Made by a program: the position numbers and the translations under genes. Positions 1 to 9,783 of a DNA stretch of 64,000 nt are shown one piece after another (positions within the stretch are counted from its first letter, which is position 1; each line of letters starts with the position of its first letter). The notes under the pieces are model-generated. The model was not told where the DNA came from and ran no database searches. It was given only the letters and a program-made list of their open reading frames with translations. The stretch comes from Pseudohongiella sp. GTDB lineage: Bacteria; Pseudomonadota; Gammaproteobacteria; Pseudomonadales; Pseudohongiellaceae. Location of the stretch: assembly GCA_013204155.1 (NCBI GenBank), contig JABMOK010000011.1, forward strand, positions 1-64,000. Direction: 5' to 3'.

Positions 1-409
1 ACGCACAACTATGGGCAACAGCATTATTATGGGTCGCAATACCTGGGAGTCTATAGGGCGGGTACTACCGGGCAGAACGAACATAGTAATCAGCCGCAAT
101 ACTGCCTACAAAGCAGAGGGAGCGAAGCTAGTACACAGTCTCGAGGATGCAATAAAGTTGGCTGAAAGTATCGCCGTAATCGATGGCAGCACGGAGGCAT
201 TCATCATTGGCGGAGCAAGTTTGTACAACAGCGCATTACCGCTGGCCAATCGATTTCATTTGACTCGAGTGCATGGAGAAGTGGATGGCGACACCTACCT
301 TGGCGAATTCGATGAATCACAATGGCAGGAAATTTCTCGCGATGAGTATCACAAGGATGAATCGAATGACTTCGACTACAGCATCTGCCTGCTTGAGCGT
401 CGCCAATAG
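1..409 (+). CDS. folA: Dihydrofolate reductase, 5' end cut by window
   Basis: C-terminal three quarters of a dihydrofolate reductase, which reduces dihydrofolate to tetrahydrofolate with NADPH in the cytosol. The frame is open to the left edge, where the first full codons read R-T-T before MGNSIIMGRNTWESIG, so the true start lies outside. Visible family features are the MGRNTWESIG block, LPGRTNIVISRN (cofactor-binding region), the FIIGGASLY block and the DxYLGEFD-like strand before the C-terminus. The gene converges on argA. Identification is certain; only the N-terminal substrate-binding part is unseen. Confidence 0.95.
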   Translation, partial: RTTMGNSIIMGRNTWESIGRVLPGRTNIVISRNTAYKAEGAKLVHSLEDAIKLAESIAVIDGSTEAFIIGGASLYNSALPLANRFHLTRVHGEVDGDTYLGEFDESQWQEISRDEYHKDESNDFDYSICLLERRQ

Positions 410-472
410 TCCGTGGATGTTGCGGAGGATATTGTGGCGGCAGATTCTTGCAGAAGATCGCGCTAAAACTTC

Positions 473-1801
473 CTAGAGTTTTTTAATCAGGACTTTTGAT
501 TTTCTTTGAAAATTATATAGCTGCTGGCGTTGCTCCGGCAGCTCACTCAGCGCTTCTTCATTGAACCCTCTTTCAATAAACCAATGTGCGGCGACGGTGG
601 TCAAAACGAAAAGTTTTTTCAGCGATTTTTTCCTGGCCTCAGTTTCGAGACTGGCCAGCAAGCGTTCACCATAACCGTTTTTTCGATAATGTGAATCGAT
701 AGCAATACACGCCACTTCTCCAAATTCTTCGCCGTTAGGATATAGCGCGGCACAAGCGATAATGGCTCCTTCCAGTTCGACGATTTTGAAGTTCCCGATT
801 TCATTTTCCAGCAGTTCACGAGAACGCTCTACTAAAGAGCCGTCTTCCTCCAACGGTTTGATCAGCTTAAGAATTCCAGTTACATCCTCAATAGTTGCCG
901 CGCGCAAGTTATCAAAGTTGTCACTACTGATCAGGCTGCCATTTCCTTCTCGGGTAAACAATTCCCGTATCAGTGAGCCGTTGTCCTTAAAGCTTATCAG
1001 ATGACAGCGATGGACATCGTTACTATAGGCCTGCAAGCAGGCTCTGAGCGCGCGACTAATACTTTTGGAGTCGTCATCACCTTGAGAAAGTTTGTCGGCG
1101 TAGAGTCTTGCATCTTCCTCGCTCAGGGATGCGACAAGTTCACCGTTATCATCAATAACACCGGCCTGGGGAATCAGGAGAATCAATTTGTCTACCTGTA
1201 ACTTGATGGCAGCCTCGGTGGCCACCTCCTCCGCCGTCAAGTTAAAAACTTCGCCGGTAAGGGAATAGCCAAGATTGGAGAGCAGCACAATATTATTCTG
1301 TGCAAGTTGTTGTTCGATAGCCTGGGTTTGAATTTTTCGCACTGTGCCGGTGTAGTGATAGTCGACACCATTAATTATTCCCAGCGGTTTTGCGGTTACA
1401 AAATTGCCCCGGACTAATCGAATGTTTGATCCCTGCATAGGCGAGTTACTAATACCCATCGAAAAAAGAGCTTCCAGTTTGGCACTCTCGCCACCGACGA
1501 CTCGCATTATGGTTTCTATGCTTTCTGCCTCGGTGATCCGCACGTTCTTATGGTAACTGGATTGGCTTCCGTTTTTCTCCAGTGCCTGGGCAATTTGCGG
1601 TCGGGCTCCGTGTACCAGAACCAGCTTGATGCCGAGACTATGCAGTAGAGTAAGGTCACAGACCAAATTTGGCAGATTTTTGTCCGCCAGGGCCTCGCCG
1701 CTTAGCAGGACCACGAAACGCTTGCCGCGATGTGCATTAATGTAAGTAGTGGATGCTCTAAACCACTCAATTAACTCTGTCTTGTCTTTAATCTCAGTCA
1801 T
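473..1801 (-). CDS. argA: N-acetylglutamate synthase (amino-acid N-acetyltransferase)
   Basis: First step of arginine synthesis: acetyl-CoA plus glutamate to N-acetylglutamate. About 442 residues, close to the 443 of the E. coli enzyme. An N-terminal amino-acid-kinase-like domain (roughly residues 20-285, with FVVLLSGEAL and LVHGARPQI) binds arginine for feedback inhibition in this family, and a C-terminal GNAT domain (about 290-435, with a YRKNGYGERLL acetyl-CoA loop) is catalytic. I chose the ATG; an in-frame GTG nine bases upstream abuts the argE stop codon and is also possible. It follows argE directly, so the two are surely cotranscribed. Confidence 0.95.
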   Translation of the reverse strand: MTEIKDKTELIEWFRASTTYINAHRGKRFVVLLSGEALADKNLPNLVCDLTLLHSLGIKLVLVHGARPQIAQALEKNGSQSSYHKNVRITEAESIETIMRVVGGESAKLEALFSMGISNSPMQGSNIRLVRGNFVTAKPLGIINGVDYHYTGTVRKIQTQAIEQQLAQNNIVLLSNLGYSLTGEVFNLTAEEVATEAAIKLQVDKLILLIPQAGVIDDNGELVASLSEEDARLYADKLSQGDDDSKSISRALRACLQAYSNDVHRCHLISFKDNGSLIRELFTREGNGSLISSDNFDNLRAATIEDVTGILKLIKPLEEDGSLVERSRELLENEIGNFKIVELEGAIIACAALYPNGEEFGEVACIAIDSHYRKNGYGERLLASLETEARKKSLKKLFVLTTVAAHWFIERGFNEEALSELPEQRQQLYNFQRKSKVLIKKL

Positions 1802-1810
1802 GCTACTCAC

Positions 1811-2968
1811 TCAATATAGGCAGTGTTGCGAAATCAACTTTCGTAGTATTTCAATGTAGGGCTCTATCATGTCGATTGACATATATTCATCCGGCTGATG
1901 TGCCTGGTCAATATTGCCAGGCCCAAGAATAATAGTATCCATGCCCAGTTGCTGCAAGAAAGGTCCTTCGGTTGCAAAAGCAACATTAATGGCCGAGTGT
2001 CCAGTCAAAGCCTGTGCTGTTTTTAACAGCGCGCTATTTTCTTCAGCGAAGAATGCCGGCACCCCGGCGAACAGTGGCGCCAATTCGAACTGTATACCCA
2101 GCGGTTGGGTTATCCCCTCAACGCGTCGTCTAATTTCAGCGCGAACTGTTTCTATGTGCATCCCCGGCATTAAACGGATGTCGAACTCAAGTTCACAGTG
2201 GCCGCAAATTCGGTTAGGGTTATCGCCACCATGAATGCTGCCAAGATTAAGAGTGGGATAAGGAATCTCAAATAGATCATTATGATATTTTTCTCTCATT
2301 CCCAATCTAAACTGCATTAGATCCGAAATCACCGTATGCATAGCGTCCAGAGCATTATTGCCCAAGGCGGGGTTCGACGAGTGGCCGCTTTCGCCAAGCA
2401 AGCGAATTGAGTCCATCATTATGCCCTTATGGGTTCGCACTGGCTGCAAACCCGTAGGCTCTCCAATGATAGCGGATCTTGCTTTTGGTCTTCCTAGTTC
2501 TGCAATGGTGCGGGCGCCTTGCATAGATGTTTCTTCATCCGCGGTTGCGAGTATGATGAGGGGTTCCTTAAAGTCTTCATCCAGTAATGGCTTTATTGCC
2601 TGCATAACAATAGGGAAAAACCCTTTCATATCGGTAATGCCTAAGCCAAAAAGCTTCCCGTCTTTCTCTGTTACATGAAATGGATCGACCGACCACAATT
2701 GCTCGTCCAGGGGGACAGTGTCCGTATGACCTGCTAATACTAAACCGCCAGGCCCGGAACCAAGAGTAGCAATCAGGTTAAATTTATTACTGTCCATCCC
2801 GGAGCAAGGAACGATCTCACATGTGAACCCCATGGATTCGAACTGGTTGGCCAGATAATCGATAACATCTTTATTACTCATGTCGATGCGGGCATTAGCC
2901 GAGCTTATACTGGGCAAACTGACTACTTTGTCTAATTGAGTCAATAAGTCTGAGGTATTAAGGGGCAT
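1811..2968 (-). CDS. argE: Acetylornithine deacetylase
   Basis: M20-family metallohydrolase of 385 residues that removes the acetyl group from N-acetylornithine. The metal-binding signature is complete: H81 in GHTDT, D113 in ITDMKG, and the catalytic/ligand pair E145-E146 in ADEET. A dimerisation domain is inserted around residues 180-295. It lies upstream of argA in the same transcription unit with no gap, so the acetyl-donating and acetyl-removing steps of the linear arginine pathway are coupled. A bifunctional ArgJ is not needed with this gene set. Succinyl-diaminopimelate desuccinylase (DapE) is the main alternative, but pairing with argA favours ArgE. Confidence 0.93.
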   Translation of the reverse strand: MPLNTSDLLTQLDKVVSLPSISSANARIDMSNKDVIDYLANQFESMGFTCEIVPCSGMDSNKFNLIATLGSGPGGLVLAGHTDTVPLDEQLWSVDPFHVTEKDGKLFGLGITDMKGFFPIVMQAIKPLLDEDFKEPLIILATADEETSMQGARTIAELGRPKARSAIIGEPTGLQPVRTHKGIMMDSIRLLGESGHSSNPALGNNALDAMHTVISDLMQFRLGMREKYHNDLFEIPYPTLNLGSIHGGDNPNRICGHCELEFDIRLMPGMHIETVRAEIRRRVEGITQPLGIQFELAPLFAGVPAFFAEENSALLKTAQALTGHSAINVAFATEGPFLQQLGMDTIILGPGNIDQAHQPDEYMSIDMIEPYIEILRKLISQHCLY

Positions 2969-2995
2969 AATATTCGACCAGTTAACCTACGAGAA

Positions 2996-3349
2996 TCAGG
3001 ATTTGGCGGAGAGTTTTGCGATCATGTCAGTTTTTGCAGCCATGATAAAGTCATTAACATGCAAGCCATTTATTTTATGAGTCCACCAGAAAACTGTGAC
3101 TTTTCCCCATTCGGTCATTATAGAAGGGTGATGTTTTTCACGTTCGGCAAGCGTGGCTATTTTGTAAGTGAAAGCAAAAGCGTCCTTAAATTCAATAAAG
3201 TAGAATTCACGAATTAGTTTCTCGACTCCTTCATGAAAGTCTCTCTTCCAGGCAGGCACCTTCAGCAATAGCTGATTTGACTCCTCGGCGGTAACCAGAG
3301 GTGCGCCCATATGGCAGACTTCACAGTGCTTTTGATACAATTCTTTCAT
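2996..3349 (-). CDS. phhB: Pterin-4a-carbinolamine dehydratase
   Basis: Small dehydratase (117 residues) that recycles the 4a-hydroxytetrahydrobiopterin made by aromatic amino acid hydroxylases. The family signature is present: EKHHPS followed by a Trp, then WWTH and a distal D in GLHVND. It sits alone between argE and hemW with no phenylalanine hydroxylase gene in the window. Such orphan copies are common in bacteria and may act in phenylalanine catabolism encoded elsewhere, or in molybdopterin or transcriptional roles that have been proposed for the family. Confidence 0.9.
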   Translation of the reverse strand: MKELYQKHCEVCHMGAPLVTAEESNQLLLKVPAWKRDFHEGVEKLIREFYFIEFKDAFAFTYKIATLAEREKHHPSIMTEWGKVTVFWWTHKINGLHVNDFIMAAKTDMIAKLSAKS

Positions 3350-3389
3350 TCGAGTACCTTGTAAGACTTTGCAGAAACATTTAACACGC

Positions 3390-4529
3390 TTAGAGAAACT
3401 CCTGCAATAGACTGTTTAGCATTAAGAACCCCCTATCTGTCGAAGTTATCCAGCCATCGTCGGCTTGCAGCAGTCCGTTCATGACCAGAGATCCTACCTT
3501 CTTTCTTATCGTGCTAAAAGGCAGGCCGGTTCTACTCTCGAACATCGGTATAGAGAAGCCTTGTTTGGTACGCAGCACATTGAGCAGGAATTCGATCGGC
3601 AGACTCGCCGGGTCAATCCAGTTGATTTCGGCGTCCCTGCTTATACTGCTCCTTAAGTAGTTCTTTGGCTGCACGGGTTTTCTTGTGCGAGACAGCCTAT
3701 TTTGCTCAACATTGGTAAGCTTGCCATGAGCTCCGGCGCCGATTCCCAGATAGTCACCGAATTGCCAGTAATTAAGGTTGTGCCTGGATTGCTTGCCTTT
3801 GAGTGAAAATGCCGAGACTTCGTAGCGGATGTATGAATATTCCTCCAATAGCGCGTTTCCAGCAGTTTCCACATCGGTGATGACAGATTCGCTCGGCAGT
3901 AGTGGGGGGCGGGCATAGAAAATAGTATTCGGCTCGATGGTTAACTGATACCAGGAAATATGTGCGGGCGAAAAATCTATCGCCGTCTTCAGGTCCTCCA
4001 GTGCTTCGATCTGCCTTTGCCCGGGAAGTCCATGCATTAGATCCAAATTCAAATTGTCGAAGCCGGCTTGTCCGGCATAGTCGATGGCTCTCTTTGCTTC
4101 GTTGGCATTGTGTATTCGGCCAAGGTTTCGTAGTTGTGTATCATCAAAACTTTGAATGCCCAGTGAAAGCCGATTGATTCCCGCTGCCCGATAGTCCTTG
4201 AACTTCTGCGCTTCTACGCTGCCGGGATTTGCTTCAAGGGTGATTTCCGCATGCTCCGCAAGAGACGACTTTGATTGTATGTGCCCAAGAATGGTTTCAA
4301 AAGAACCCGCGCTGAACAGGCTGGGCGTACCTCCACCAATAAAAATCGACTCGATTGGCCTGTTTCCGCAGTAGGCATAATCTCGATCGAAGTCCTCGCA
4401 GAGGGCGAAGACATATTCGAGCTCGGGAAGGTCTTTCTGGACTTCGTGTGAATTGAAATCGCAATACGGACATTTCTTCGTACACCAGGGGATGTGGATG
4501 TAGACGCTTAGCGGTGGGAGTTCCAGCAT
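3390..4529 (-). CDS. hemW: Radical SAM protein HemW (CPO-III-like haem chaperone)
   Basis: Radical-SAM protein of 379 residues. The [4Fe-4S] motif is C16-x3-C20-x2-C23 in the WCTKKCPYCDF segment, preceded by IHIPW, and an IGGGTPS SAM-binding block follows. The C-terminal HemN-type domain is present. Family members of this length were long annotated as oxygen-independent coproporphyrinogen oxidase, but characterised HemW proteins insert haem into haemoproteins rather than oxidising coproporphyrinogen. It overlaps the 3' end of rdgB by 22 bases, the order seen in Pseudomonas, and is probably translationally coupled. Confidence 0.93.
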   Translation of the reverse strand: MLELPPLSVYIHIPWCTKKCPYCDFNSHEVQKDLPELEYVFALCEDFDRDYAYCGNRPIESIFIGGGTPSLFSAGSFETILGHIQSKSSLAEHAEITLEANPGSVEAQKFKDYRAAGINRLSLGIQSFDDTQLRNLGRIHNANEAKRAIDYAGQAGFDNLNLDLMHGLPGQRQIEALEDLKTAIDFSPAHISWYQLTIEPNTIFYARPPLLPSESVITDVETAGNALLEEYSYIRYEVSAFSLKGKQSRHNLNYWQFGDYLGIGAGAHGKLTNVEQNRLSRTRKPVQPKNYLRSSISRDAEINWIDPASLPIEFLLNVLRTKQGFSIPMFESRTGLPFSTIRKKVGSLVMNGLLQADDGWITSTDRGFLMLNSLLQEFL

Positions 4530-5110
4530 TGTAGTAGCTGCCTTAAGGCTTGACCTCTATGACTGATGGCGTTTTTAACTTCTGCATCCAGTTCGGCTGA
4601 AGCGCAGTCATGAGTAGGCACATAGAACAAGGGGTCATAGCCAAAGCCATTGCCACCAGATGCAGAAAATAGAATGCGTCCTTCCCAGGTTCCCTGACAG
4701 ATTAATGGCATTGGATCGTTTTCATGGCGCAAGTAGACTATTACACATTGAAATCGAGCCGCGCGCTGCGGTTCGGCTATCGACTCCAGTTCCGCCAACA
4801 GCTTCGCATTATTGTCTCTATCGGCCTGGGAGCCACTGGTTCCAGCATAACGGGCAGAATAAATACCAGGCTCACCGTTGAGAGCATCGACTTCTATGCC
4901 GGAATCATCGGCAATAGCAGGAAGCCCGGTTGCAACGCAGGCATGCCTTGCTTTTATCAGTGCGTTTTCAACGAAGCTAAGGCCAGTTTCGTCCGCGTCA
5001 GAGACGCCATATTCTGACTGAGGAATCAGGTTTATTTCTTTCCCTGACAAGATTGCCTGCAGCTCAACTAACTTGCCCGCATTACCACTGGCTAACACTA
5101 TTTTTTGCAT
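4508..5110 (-). CDS. rdgB: Non-canonical purine NTP pyrophosphatase (dITP/XTP)
   Basis: House-cleaning enzyme that hydrolyses dITP, ITP and XTP to monophosphates and keeps deaminated purines out of DNA and RNA. Starting at the internal ATG (MQKIVLASGN) gives 200 residues, the usual length; the longer open frame upstream adds 20 residues that do not belong to the family. Motifs: SGNAGK near the N-terminus, IADDSGIEVDAL with catalytic Asp, GIYSARYAG, and the C-terminal SHRGQAL. It sits between metW and hemW in the conserved order. Confidence 0.95.
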   Translation of the reverse strand: MQKIVLASGNAGKLVELQAILSGKEINLIPQSEYGVSDADETGLSFVENALIKARHACVATGLPAIADDSGIEVDALNGEPGIYSARYAGTSGSQADRDNNAKLLAELESIAEPQRAARFQCVIVYLRHENDPMPLICQGTWEGRILFSASGGNGFGYDPLFYVPTHDCASAELDAEVKNAISHRGQALRQLLQCWNSHR

Positions 5111-5123
5111 AGAACTGCTCTGC

Positions 5124-5726
5124 CTACTCGGCAGTTTCCTTGGTGATATGGTAGATTGCGATTTCTCCAAGCAGATTCGGCCAAGCCTTCATATACCAGC
5201 TCCCCTGATGTTCAAGGTCCACAACTGTTCTCGTTAGTACCTTGATGTTTTTCTCGCGGCAGAGGGCATCAAAATCCTTTACGGTGCAAAAATGTATATT
5301 AGGAGTGTTATACCAGGCATGAGGCATAAACTTTGATACTGGCATACGCCCTTTACTGGACAGATAGAGCCGGCTTTTCCAATTACCGAAATTGGGAAAA
5401 GTAATAATGCCTTTCTCGCCTATACGAAGCATTTCGTCGATAAGAACGTCAGGTTTACTCAATGCTTGAAGTGTCTGCGTTAATAACACGGTATTGAAAC
5501 TGTTCGATTGAAAATTAGAAAGCCCCCGATCCATGTTCTGCTCGATGACATTGATGCCATTACCGATGCACCGTTGAATATTCTCGGGATCTATCTCCAG
5601 GCCAATTCCGTGAACATTTTTGCTGGTTCTCAAATAGTGCAACAGGCTGCCATCGCCGCAACCGAGATCGAGAACCTTGCTGCCGGGTTCAATCCACTGT
5701 TGAATTATTTCCAGGTCAGGTCGCAT
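5124..5726 (-). CDS. metW: Methionine biosynthesis protein MetW (class I methyltransferase fold)
   Basis: SAM-dependent methyltransferase fold of 200 residues with motif [12 protein letters not shown] near residue 20 and [11 protein letters not shown], typical of MetW. It nearly always lies directly downstream of metX and is reported to be needed for, or to modulate, MetX acyltransferase activity; its own substrate is not settled. I start it at the ATG of MRPDLEII, as in homologues; a TTG nine bases upstream is also in frame. The start overlaps the end of metX by 11 bases, implying translational coupling. Confidence 0.92.
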   Translation of the reverse strand: MRPDLEIIQQWIEPGSKVLDLGCGDGSLLHYLRTSKNVHGIGLEIDPENIQRCIGNGINVIEQNMDRGLSNFQSNSFNTVLLTQTLQALSKPDVLIDEMLRIGEKGIITFPNFGNWKSRLYLSSKGRMPVSKFMPHAWYNTPNIHFCTVKDFDALCREKNIKVLTRTVVDLEHQGSWYMKAWPNLLGEIAIYHITKETAE

Positions 5727-6918
5727 TGACTTCAAGCTCCTTGTGTACCCTGGTCAGATAAGTTGAAAGGGCATCGACATAACGCGGGATTGCTATCAAA
5801 AAGGCATCGTGCCCCTGGTCGGCTTCTATTTCCAGATAGCTTACTTCTCTTCCTGCTTTAAGCAAGTCGGTCACAAGCTCGCGGGAACGTTCTGGTGGAA
5901 AACGCCAGTCTGTACTGAACGACATCAGGAAAAACTTACAGGGGCTGTTTTCGAACGCCTTGGCCAGGTCTCCCTCAAAATCTACGGATGGATCAAAGTA
6001 GTCTAAAGCCTTAGTCATTAGCAGATAAGTATTGGCATCAAAATTTTTGGAAAAGCGTTCGCCTTGATAATGCAGATAGCTCTCGACCTGAAAATCCACA
6101 TCGAAACCAAAACTTAACTTGCCAGTGCTCAAGTCTCTCCCGGAATTTTCGGAAGAATCTCGTTTATAGTCTGAGACAGCCTTGCTAAATTTTGCACGCA
6201 TCGCGCTGTCGGAAAGATAGGTTATATGACCGATCATGCGGGCGAGCATGAGGCCCTGTTTAGGGTAGGTGCCTAGTTCCAGGTAACGACCGGCATGAAA
6301 GTTGGAATCGCTGGTGATTGAGCGCCGGGCTACTTCGTTGAAGGCAATGTTCTGAGCGGATAGCTTCGGCGCAGCAGCGATACAAATAGCATGGTCCAGG
6401 CGCTCGGGATAGCTAATAGCCCAGCGCAAGACCTGCATGCCACCCAGGCTGCCACCGACCACGGCCGCCCATTTTGGAATCTCCAGCCGGTCCATTAGTC
6501 TGGCCTGACTATTCACCCAGTCGCGAACGGTAACCACCGGGAAGTCGGGCCCGTAAAATTTTTCGGTCTCTGGATTGATGGAGGCGGGGCCCGTGCTGCC
6601 GGCGCATCCGCCCAGATTGTTCAGGTTTACAACGAAGAATAGAGTTGTATCTATCGCCTTGCCTGGGCCGATACAGGCATCCCACCAGCCAGGCTTTTTG
6701 TCGTCAGGGCTGTGAAAGCCCGCGGAATGATGATCGCCACTTAGCGCGTGACAGATGAGAATGGCATTGGTCCTTGCGGAATTGAGCGTGCCATAAGTCT
6801 CTACTACTAAATCGTAGGCAGGCAAGACCTTGCCGCTGCGTAACGTAAGCGGGTCATCGAAGTGGTGTACCTGGGGTGTTACCAGGCCAACAGAGTTTGT
6901 TGGAAATGAGTCTGACAT
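5716..6918 (-). CDS. metX: Homoserine O-acyltransferase MetX
   Basis: Alpha/beta-hydrolase-fold transferase of 400 residues that activates homoserine for methionine synthesis. The nucleophile is S157 in GGSLGGMQ; the late Asp and His of the triad lie in the C-terminal part (TDWRFPPE and QGHDAFL). [12 protein letters not shown] is the MetX substrate loop. Proteobacterial MetX proteins encoded with MetW are often succinyltransferases rather than acetyltransferases, so the acyl donor cannot be fixed from sequence alone. First gene of a tight run metX-metW-rdgB-hemW. Confidence 0.93.
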   Translation of the reverse strand: MSDSFPTNSVGLVTPQVHHFDDPLTLRSGKVLPAYDLVVETYGTLNSARTNAILICHALSGDHHSAGFHSPDDKKPGWWDACIGPGKAIDTTLFFVVNLNNLGGCAGSTGPASINPETEKFYGPDFPVVTVRDWVNSQARLMDRLEIPKWAAVVGGSLGGMQVLRWAISYPERLDHAICIAAAPKLSAQNIAFNEVARRSITSDSNFHAGRYLELGTYPKQGLMLARMIGHITYLSDSAMRAKFSKAVSDYKRDSSENSGRDLSTGKLSFGFDVDFQVESYLHYQGERFSKNFDANTYLLMTKALDYFDPSVDFEGDLAKAFENSPCKFFLMSFSTDWRFPPERSRELVTDLLKAGREVSYLEIEADQGHDAFLIAIPRYVDALSTYLTRVHKELEVNAT

Positions 6919-6966
6919 AGATCTTGGTTAGGTTTTTTCTCTATAGTTGCTGGATACACATACAAG

Positions 6967-7263
6967 CTAGCTAAACAAATTTTGATTGAATCGTAAAACT
7001 TCAGGTACTACGACTGGGCTTTCAATACACAATCGTTTATGTCGATTAGTGTGTCCGCTCCTGATAGTAATTGCACTCTGCTTCACCTTGAATTGCTTTG
7101 CCAGATACCGAATCAGGTGTTTATTGGCCTTGCCGTCTGTGGGTGGCGCTGTGATTCGAATCTTCAAGTATTCGCCCTCTGGACCCACTATCCGGTCTAC
7201 CCCGGATTTGGGCTGAATGCTGCAATCCAGAATCAGGTTCTCGTTTTCCCATTGGTAGTACAT
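6967..7263 (-). CDS. yggU: YggU/DUF167 family protein
   Basis: 98-residue member of the DUF167 (YggU) family, recognised by IQPKSGVDRIVG near the N-terminus and the central VTAPPTDGKAN-like block (ITAPPTDGKANKHLI), followed by IRSGHTNRHKRL. The biochemical function is unknown. It lies between yggT and metX on the same strand; YggT and YggU adjacent to proC is the standard gammaproteobacterial arrangement. Confidence 0.9.
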   Translation of the reverse strand: MYYQWENENLILDCSIQPKSGVDRIVGPEGEYLKIRITAPPTDGKANKHLIRYLAKQFKVKQSAITIRSGHTNRHKRLCIESPVVVPEVLRFNQNLFS

Positions 7264-7338
7264 AGATTAGTCGTCTACAAATTAATTTAGCGCACAGAAC
7301 TAATTGGCCAGGCTTGTCTTAAAGCCAATAAACTAAAA

Positions 7339-7938
7339 CTAAATTCCTATTATTACCTGTGCTAGTCGTGCAGTAATTCCGAACGTAGCAAGAATAAAAT
7401 TACGTAGTAACTGAATAATAATAAAAATAAAGATAGGCGAGAAATCCAATCCAGCCATTGGTGGAATAACTTTTCTCACCGGCGCCATCACCGGCTCGGT
7501 AAGTTGCAAGATCAATCTTAGAATGGGATGAGGATTCATGTTGCCGGAAAACATCATAACGAAGGACATAATGATGGAGCCGATAATTGCGTAATAGTAG
7601 ATATTGATTACAAAGTAGATTACACCGACGAACGCCCAGGTTATAACCGAGCCAGGGCCGGGAATACTGTATCCATAAAGTAGAATAAGGGCATAAATTG
7701 CAATCGCCTCAACCACCAGAGCAACGATTAGCGTGGAGAAATCTATGCCTCTATATCCCGGAATGAAGTGCCTGAAGATTCGAATCAAAGGATCAGTAAT
7801 TCTCACAATTGCCTGAGACATAGGATTGTAGAAGTCCGCCTTCGCCACTTGCAAGAGGAAACGAAGCAAAATTGCCAGCAAATAGATGCCGCCAATCGTA
7901 CTCAATATTGGAGCGATAGAAATACCGAAAGAACCCAT
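7339..7938 (-). CDS. yggT: YggT family integral membrane protein
   Basis: 199-residue inner-membrane protein built of two YGGT repeats, each a pair of hydrophobic helices enclosing an amphipathic loop. The second repeat shows NPHPILRLILQLTEPVMAPVRKVIPP; the first shows the matching NPMSQAIVRITDPLIRIFRHFIPG. Family members have been linked to osmotic stress or cell division and are often next to proC/yggS. Downstream of proC on the same strand, probably the same operon. Confidence 0.9.
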   Translation of the reverse strand: MGSFGISIAPILSTIGGIYLLAILLRFLLQVAKADFYNPMSQAIVRITDPLIRIFRHFIPGYRGIDFSTLIVALVVEAIAIYALILLYGYSIPGPGSVITWAFVGVIYFVINIYYYAIIGSIIMSFVMMFSGNMNPHPILRLILQLTEPVMAPVRKVIPPMAGLDFSPIFIFIIIQLLRNFILATFGITARLAQVIIGI

Positions 7939-7993
7939 AGCTAAATCTCAACTACTCAAAAATTAAAATAACTTATTCGTGCAAAAACCAATT

Positions 7994-8815
7994 TTATTTG
8001 TCGGATATATTTGCCAGCTCGATGGATCTTTTGTGAGCCGATTGTAATGCCTTGGCGACCAATTCTCTTAAACCGCCGGCTTCGAATTGCTTTATCGCCT
8101 GCTCGGTTGTGCCCCCGGGGGAGGTAACTTTACGGCGCAATTCGGCGCTGTCATCTTCACTCTGTAGAGCAAGTTCCGCCGCTCCTGCCGCCGTATGATA
8201 AGTCAGGTCCCGTGCCAGCTGTTCACTAAGGCCCATTTCCATCGCTGCATCTTGCATCGCTTCCATAAACAGGAAAAAGTAAGCCGGGCCGCTGCCCGAA
8301 ACAGCGGTAACAATATCAATGTCTGTTTCCTTATTCACCCACGCAATGAAGCCAACGGCAGACATGATATCTTCTGCCAATAGTTTTTGGCTATCACTGA
8401 CCTTCGGGCTTGCAAACAGCCCGCTGGCTCCCTTGCCCACCAGGGCGGGGGTGTTAGGCATACAGCGCACAACGGCGCAGGGTCGGGCAAGCCAACTTTG
8501 CAGATGTGAAGTGGTAATTCCTGCCGCAATTGAAATCAGCAACGGAGAGCGGTCAGCAAGATTTCCGGCCAGTGTCTGACACGCGTCCAGCATAAACTGT
8601 GGTTTTACCGCCAACACGATAACATCCGCATTAGCGGCGATTTCCGCGCTCGACGCGGGTCTAATGCCGCATTCCTGCTCCAGTTGCTGTAGCTTACTCT
8701 GGTCAATATCCATAGCCTGAATAGAGTCTGCCGGGATTCCTTTTGCCAGCAAGCCGCGAATCAGGCTATTTGCCATATTCCCGGCGCCGATGAATCCAAT
8801 ATTGGTACTGTCCAA
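7994..8815 (-). CDS. proC: Pyrroline-5-carboxylate reductase
   Basis: Last step of proline synthesis, reducing pyrroline-5-carboxylate with NAD(P)H. 273 residues; Rossmann motif GFIGAGNMA at residues 7-15, SGSGPAYFF in the middle and VTSPGGTTEQAI near the C-terminus are the ProC signatures. The start is a TTG: a perfect AAGGAG lies five bases upstream of it, while the nearby ATG at 8820 is in another frame and touches the ribosome-binding site. It belongs to the yggS-proC-yggT group. Confidence 0.94.
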   Translation of the reverse strand: MDSTNIGFIGAGNMANSLIRGLLAKGIPADSIQAMDIDQSKLQQLEQECGIRPASSAEIAANADVIVLAVKPQFMLDACQTLAGNLADRSPLLISIAAGITTSHLQSWLARPCAVVRCMPNTPALVGKGASGLFASPKVSDSQKLLAEDIMSAVGFIAWVNKETDIDIVTAVSGSGPAYFFLFMEAMQDAAMEMGLSEQLARDLTYHTAAGAAELALQSEDDSAELRRKVTSPGGTTEQAIKQFEAGGLRELVAKALQSAHKRSIELANISDK

Positions 8816-8947
8816 AACATCTCCTTGGCAACTATGCTAGACCATCCAGGACATTGAAGTTAGCGACTTATTCTAGCGTATTTTCTACCCCATTTAGTAT
8901 CAGGCGACGCATTTAGTTTGTCGGGGTTGGTAGGCTAGGCCAGAGAA

Positions 8948-9631
8948 TTACTCGCGGGGGCCAAATATTCCTGTGCCAATTCTGAGCAGGGTCGAGCCCT
9001 CGGCTATAGCGGCCTCATAGTCATTGCTCATTCCCATAGAAAGGGTGTCCATCTGGGGATACAGAGATTGCAATCTGACAAATTCATTTGCAAGCAGGCG
9101 GAAACAGACGCGCTGAGCGTCGAATACTGACAGTGGGGCAGGTATTGCCATTAGTCCACGCAATTTCAAGTGAGGCAGTCGTGCAATACAAACACATAGA
9201 TCCTCGGCGTCTTGCAGTGCGACCCCCGATTTGTTGGCTTCGTTTGACAGATTCACCTGTACACAGACATTGAGAGGTAAGCGGCTGTCCGCACGATGCT
9301 CATTCAAGCGAAGGGCGATCTTTGTGCGATCCACGCTGTGTACCCATTGGAACTCCTCGGCAATGGGCTTGGTTTTGTTGGCCTGAATCGGGCCGATGAA
9401 GTGCCAGTTAAGGTCAAGCGGCTTCAGCTTCTCGATTTTCTCTAGCGCTTCTTGCAGATAATTCTCGCCGAAGTCTTTTAGGCCCGCGCTATGCGCCTCA
9501 GCGATCTTCTCGATCGACTGTCTTTTGCTGACAGCCAGTAGTTTTACTGAACCAGCTGGCTTCTCATAGCGTTGCTCAAAGGAGCGAAGGCTGGTGACAA
9601 GCTTGTTAATATGTTCTGCTACTATCGTCAC
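8948..9631 (-). CDS. yggS: Pyridoxal phosphate homeostasis protein (PLPBP, YggS)
   Basis: 227-residue single-domain fold III PLP protein. The cofactor lysine is K36 in LLAVSKRQS; FGENYLQEA, WHFIGPIQ-NK, SVDR and LSMGMSNDYEAAI are family blocks. These proteins bind PLP without known catalysis and keep PLP and amino-acid pools balanced. The start codon is GTG. Divergent from pilT, a classic PilT-YggS arrangement. Confidence 0.94.
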   Translation of the reverse strand: MTIVAEHINKLVTSLRSFEQRYEKPAGSVKLLAVSKRQSIEKIAEAHSAGLKDFGENYLQEALEKIEKLKPLDLNWHFIGPIQANKTKPIAEEFQWVHSVDRTKIALRLNEHRADSRLPLNVCVQVNLSNEANKSGVALQDAEDLCVCIARLPHLKLRGLMAIPAPLSVFDAQRVCFRLLANEFVRLQSLYPQMDTLSMGMSNDYEAAIAEGSTLLRIGTGIFGPRE

Positions 9632-9783
9632 GTTTTCGTCTGATTATTAGCCGGGTGAAGTCTGTGATATTGACCAAAGGACAGGTACTATAGGTCACGT
9701 ATTCACTAATGGCTAGTGTTGTAGTTGCCGAATAAAACCAGTACCGGCGCACACTTATATATAAGAAATGTGAAGGAAGGCTA

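Noticed and set aside
465-484. AAAACT/AGTTTT hairpin with T-run between folA and argA
   Set aside because: Stem is AT-only and overlaps the argA stop codon; too weak to call a terminator.
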